NCBI GenBank assembly: GCA_023375785.1
Contig: SZWC01004673.1
Coordinates: 52,984 to 116,983 of the forward strand
Origin: Penium margaritaceum
Lineage: Eukaryota > Streptophyta > Zygnematophyceae > Desmidiales > Peniaceae
Direction: 5' to 3'
DNA: 64,000 bases
Part shown: one piece after another, positions 63,573 through 64,000 of the stretch
Layout of the letters: each line of letters begins with the position of its first letter
Position numbering within the stretch: the stretch's first letter is position 1
Program-made: the position numbers and the translations under genes
The notes under the pieces: generated by a model
Told to the model about the DNA's origin: nothing
Databases searched by the model: none
The model's input: only the letters and a program-made list of their open reading frames with translations

Positions 63573-63830
63573 AGGATTGTCGTACCAGACTATGCACCAT
63601 TGTAGCAGTTGTTGCTGGAGGAGGCGCATGACACCCATTACTTGGGTCACTTTGGCTTAAAAAAGACGCTGAAAGCCTTGACACGCCAATACTGGTGGTC
63701 GTCAATGGCAACTGATTGCAAGAGGTTTGTGAGCAGCAACGATGTGTGCCATCGCATCAAGGCGTGGAGGACCGAGCCACCAAGGGAGCTGCAACCATTG
63801 CCTGTACCAGAGAGGCCATGGACAGACATC
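63573..63830 (+). pseudogene. Pol: integrase zinc-binding domain, truncated
   Basis: AHDTHYLGHFGLKKTLKALTRQYWW and FVSSNDVCHRIKAWR correspond to the HHCC zinc finger of integrase, but the first Cys of C-x2-C is Asn (SND-VC), so zinc binding would be lost. It continues through LQPLPVPERPW-TDI, directly before the expected start of the D,D-35-E catalytic core, which is absent because a different sequence begins at 63831. Confidence 0.85.
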
Positions 63831-63974
63831 TAAGGGTGCACACAGGATCTTAGGATTCGCAAATCTTATCCGCGAAACCGAATCCGGATCCGGATCCGCG
63901 AATCCGGATCCGCGAATCCGGATCCTGGAAACGGTTTTGATTCGGGATTTGCGGATCCTTCAGTTTTGCTACGT
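63831..63974 (+). mobile_element. Possible hAT-type transposon end inserted in integrase
   Basis: TAAGGGTGCACACAGG begins exactly where integrase homology ends and resembles the short terminal repeats of hAT elements (commonly TA/CA-GGG-TG starts). Behind it lie subterminal repeats GCGAATCCGGATCC at 63898 and 63912, a further GAATCCGGATCCGG copy at about 63880, and a partly inverted copy near 63941-63958. An AAACGG at 63929-63934 recalls the Ac transposase binding core. The other end and target duplication are outside the window, so this stays a hypothesis. Confidence 0.35.
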
Positions 63975-64000
63975 GGGGGGGGGGGGGGGGGGGGGGGGGG
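63975..64000 (+). repeat. Poly(G) run at the window end
   Basis: 26 consecutive G follow TTGCTACGT. Such a homopolymer is unusual next to GGATCC-rich DNA and is often produced by sequencing or gap filling at contig ends. A real G tract cannot be excluded from one window. Confidence 0.9.

Larger units (their letters stand above)
61318..63830 (+). pseudogene. pol: Ty3/gypsy Pol polyprotein, broken and truncated
   Basis: Pol would be made by -1 frameshifting from gag and cut into protease, reverse transcriptase, RNase H and integrase, which copy the RNA into DNA and insert it. Domain order protease-RT-RNase H-integrase is that of Ty3/gypsy (copia has integrase before RT). Breaks: TAG at 61956, 62025, 62861, 63570 and 63603; a 1-bp deletion at about 62346-62350 (inside the DYRAL motif of RT); a 1-bp insertion at about 63011-63017 (before [10 protein letters not shown]). 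The integrase stops after its zinc-binding part because another sequence begins at 63831. Clade assignment would need the missing integrase core and C-terminus. Confidence 0.9.

Overview
The window looks like eukaryotic, repeat-dominated nuclear DNA, most likely from the plant/green-algal lineage. It has no operons or bacterial-type genes. One site matches the plant initiator-tRNA-Met primer binding site of LTR retrotransposons (57691-57702), followed downstream by a decayed Ty3/gypsy gag-pol. A charophyte alga is possible, but the sequence does not prove a species. I see no intact host gene, tRNA, rRNA or CRISPR array.

About 47 kb is one tandem satellite. Its basic unit is about 31 bp, arranged as an alternating dimer of about 62 bp: two half-units share the core GGTGCTT(T/A)GGTCACA and differ at about 5 of 31 positions. 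The + orientation occupies 1-171, 1198-1514, 5809-19230, 22432-37525 and 39588-49440. At 49440/49441 the array flips and runs on the - strand to 57344. The many 60-245 codon open frames there are by-products of a repeat whose length is not a multiple of three.

The big blocks are interrupted by non-satellite islands (172-1197, 1515-5808, 19231-22431, 37526-39587). The islands share pieces: segment I (in 1515-5808, 19231-22431 and 37526-39587) holds decayed copies of an unrecognised coding sequence. Segment II comprises a set of shorter related pieces with a CTG-rich tract and hairpin. The last island also carries a polypurine tract plus LTR-like start. Rare satellite variants recur in the same order in the three large + blocks at offsets of about 17.5 and 19-20 kb. 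This points to a macro-repeat of satellite plus island, copied as a unit.

From 57343 to 63830 there is a degraded LTR retroelement on the + strand: a candidate 5' LTR end, primer binding site, a C/T-rich leader with its own tandem repeats, a Gag-like relic, then Ty3/gypsy Gag with a CCHC zinc knuckle, a well-formed candidate -1 frameshift site, protease, reverse transcriptase, RNase H and the start of integrase. It carries ten premature stops, nine of them TAG, and two 1-bp frameshifts. Integrase is cut at 63831 by a sequence resembling a hAT-type transposon end with GGATCC-rich subterminal repeats. The window ends in 26 G residues, which may be an assembly artefact.
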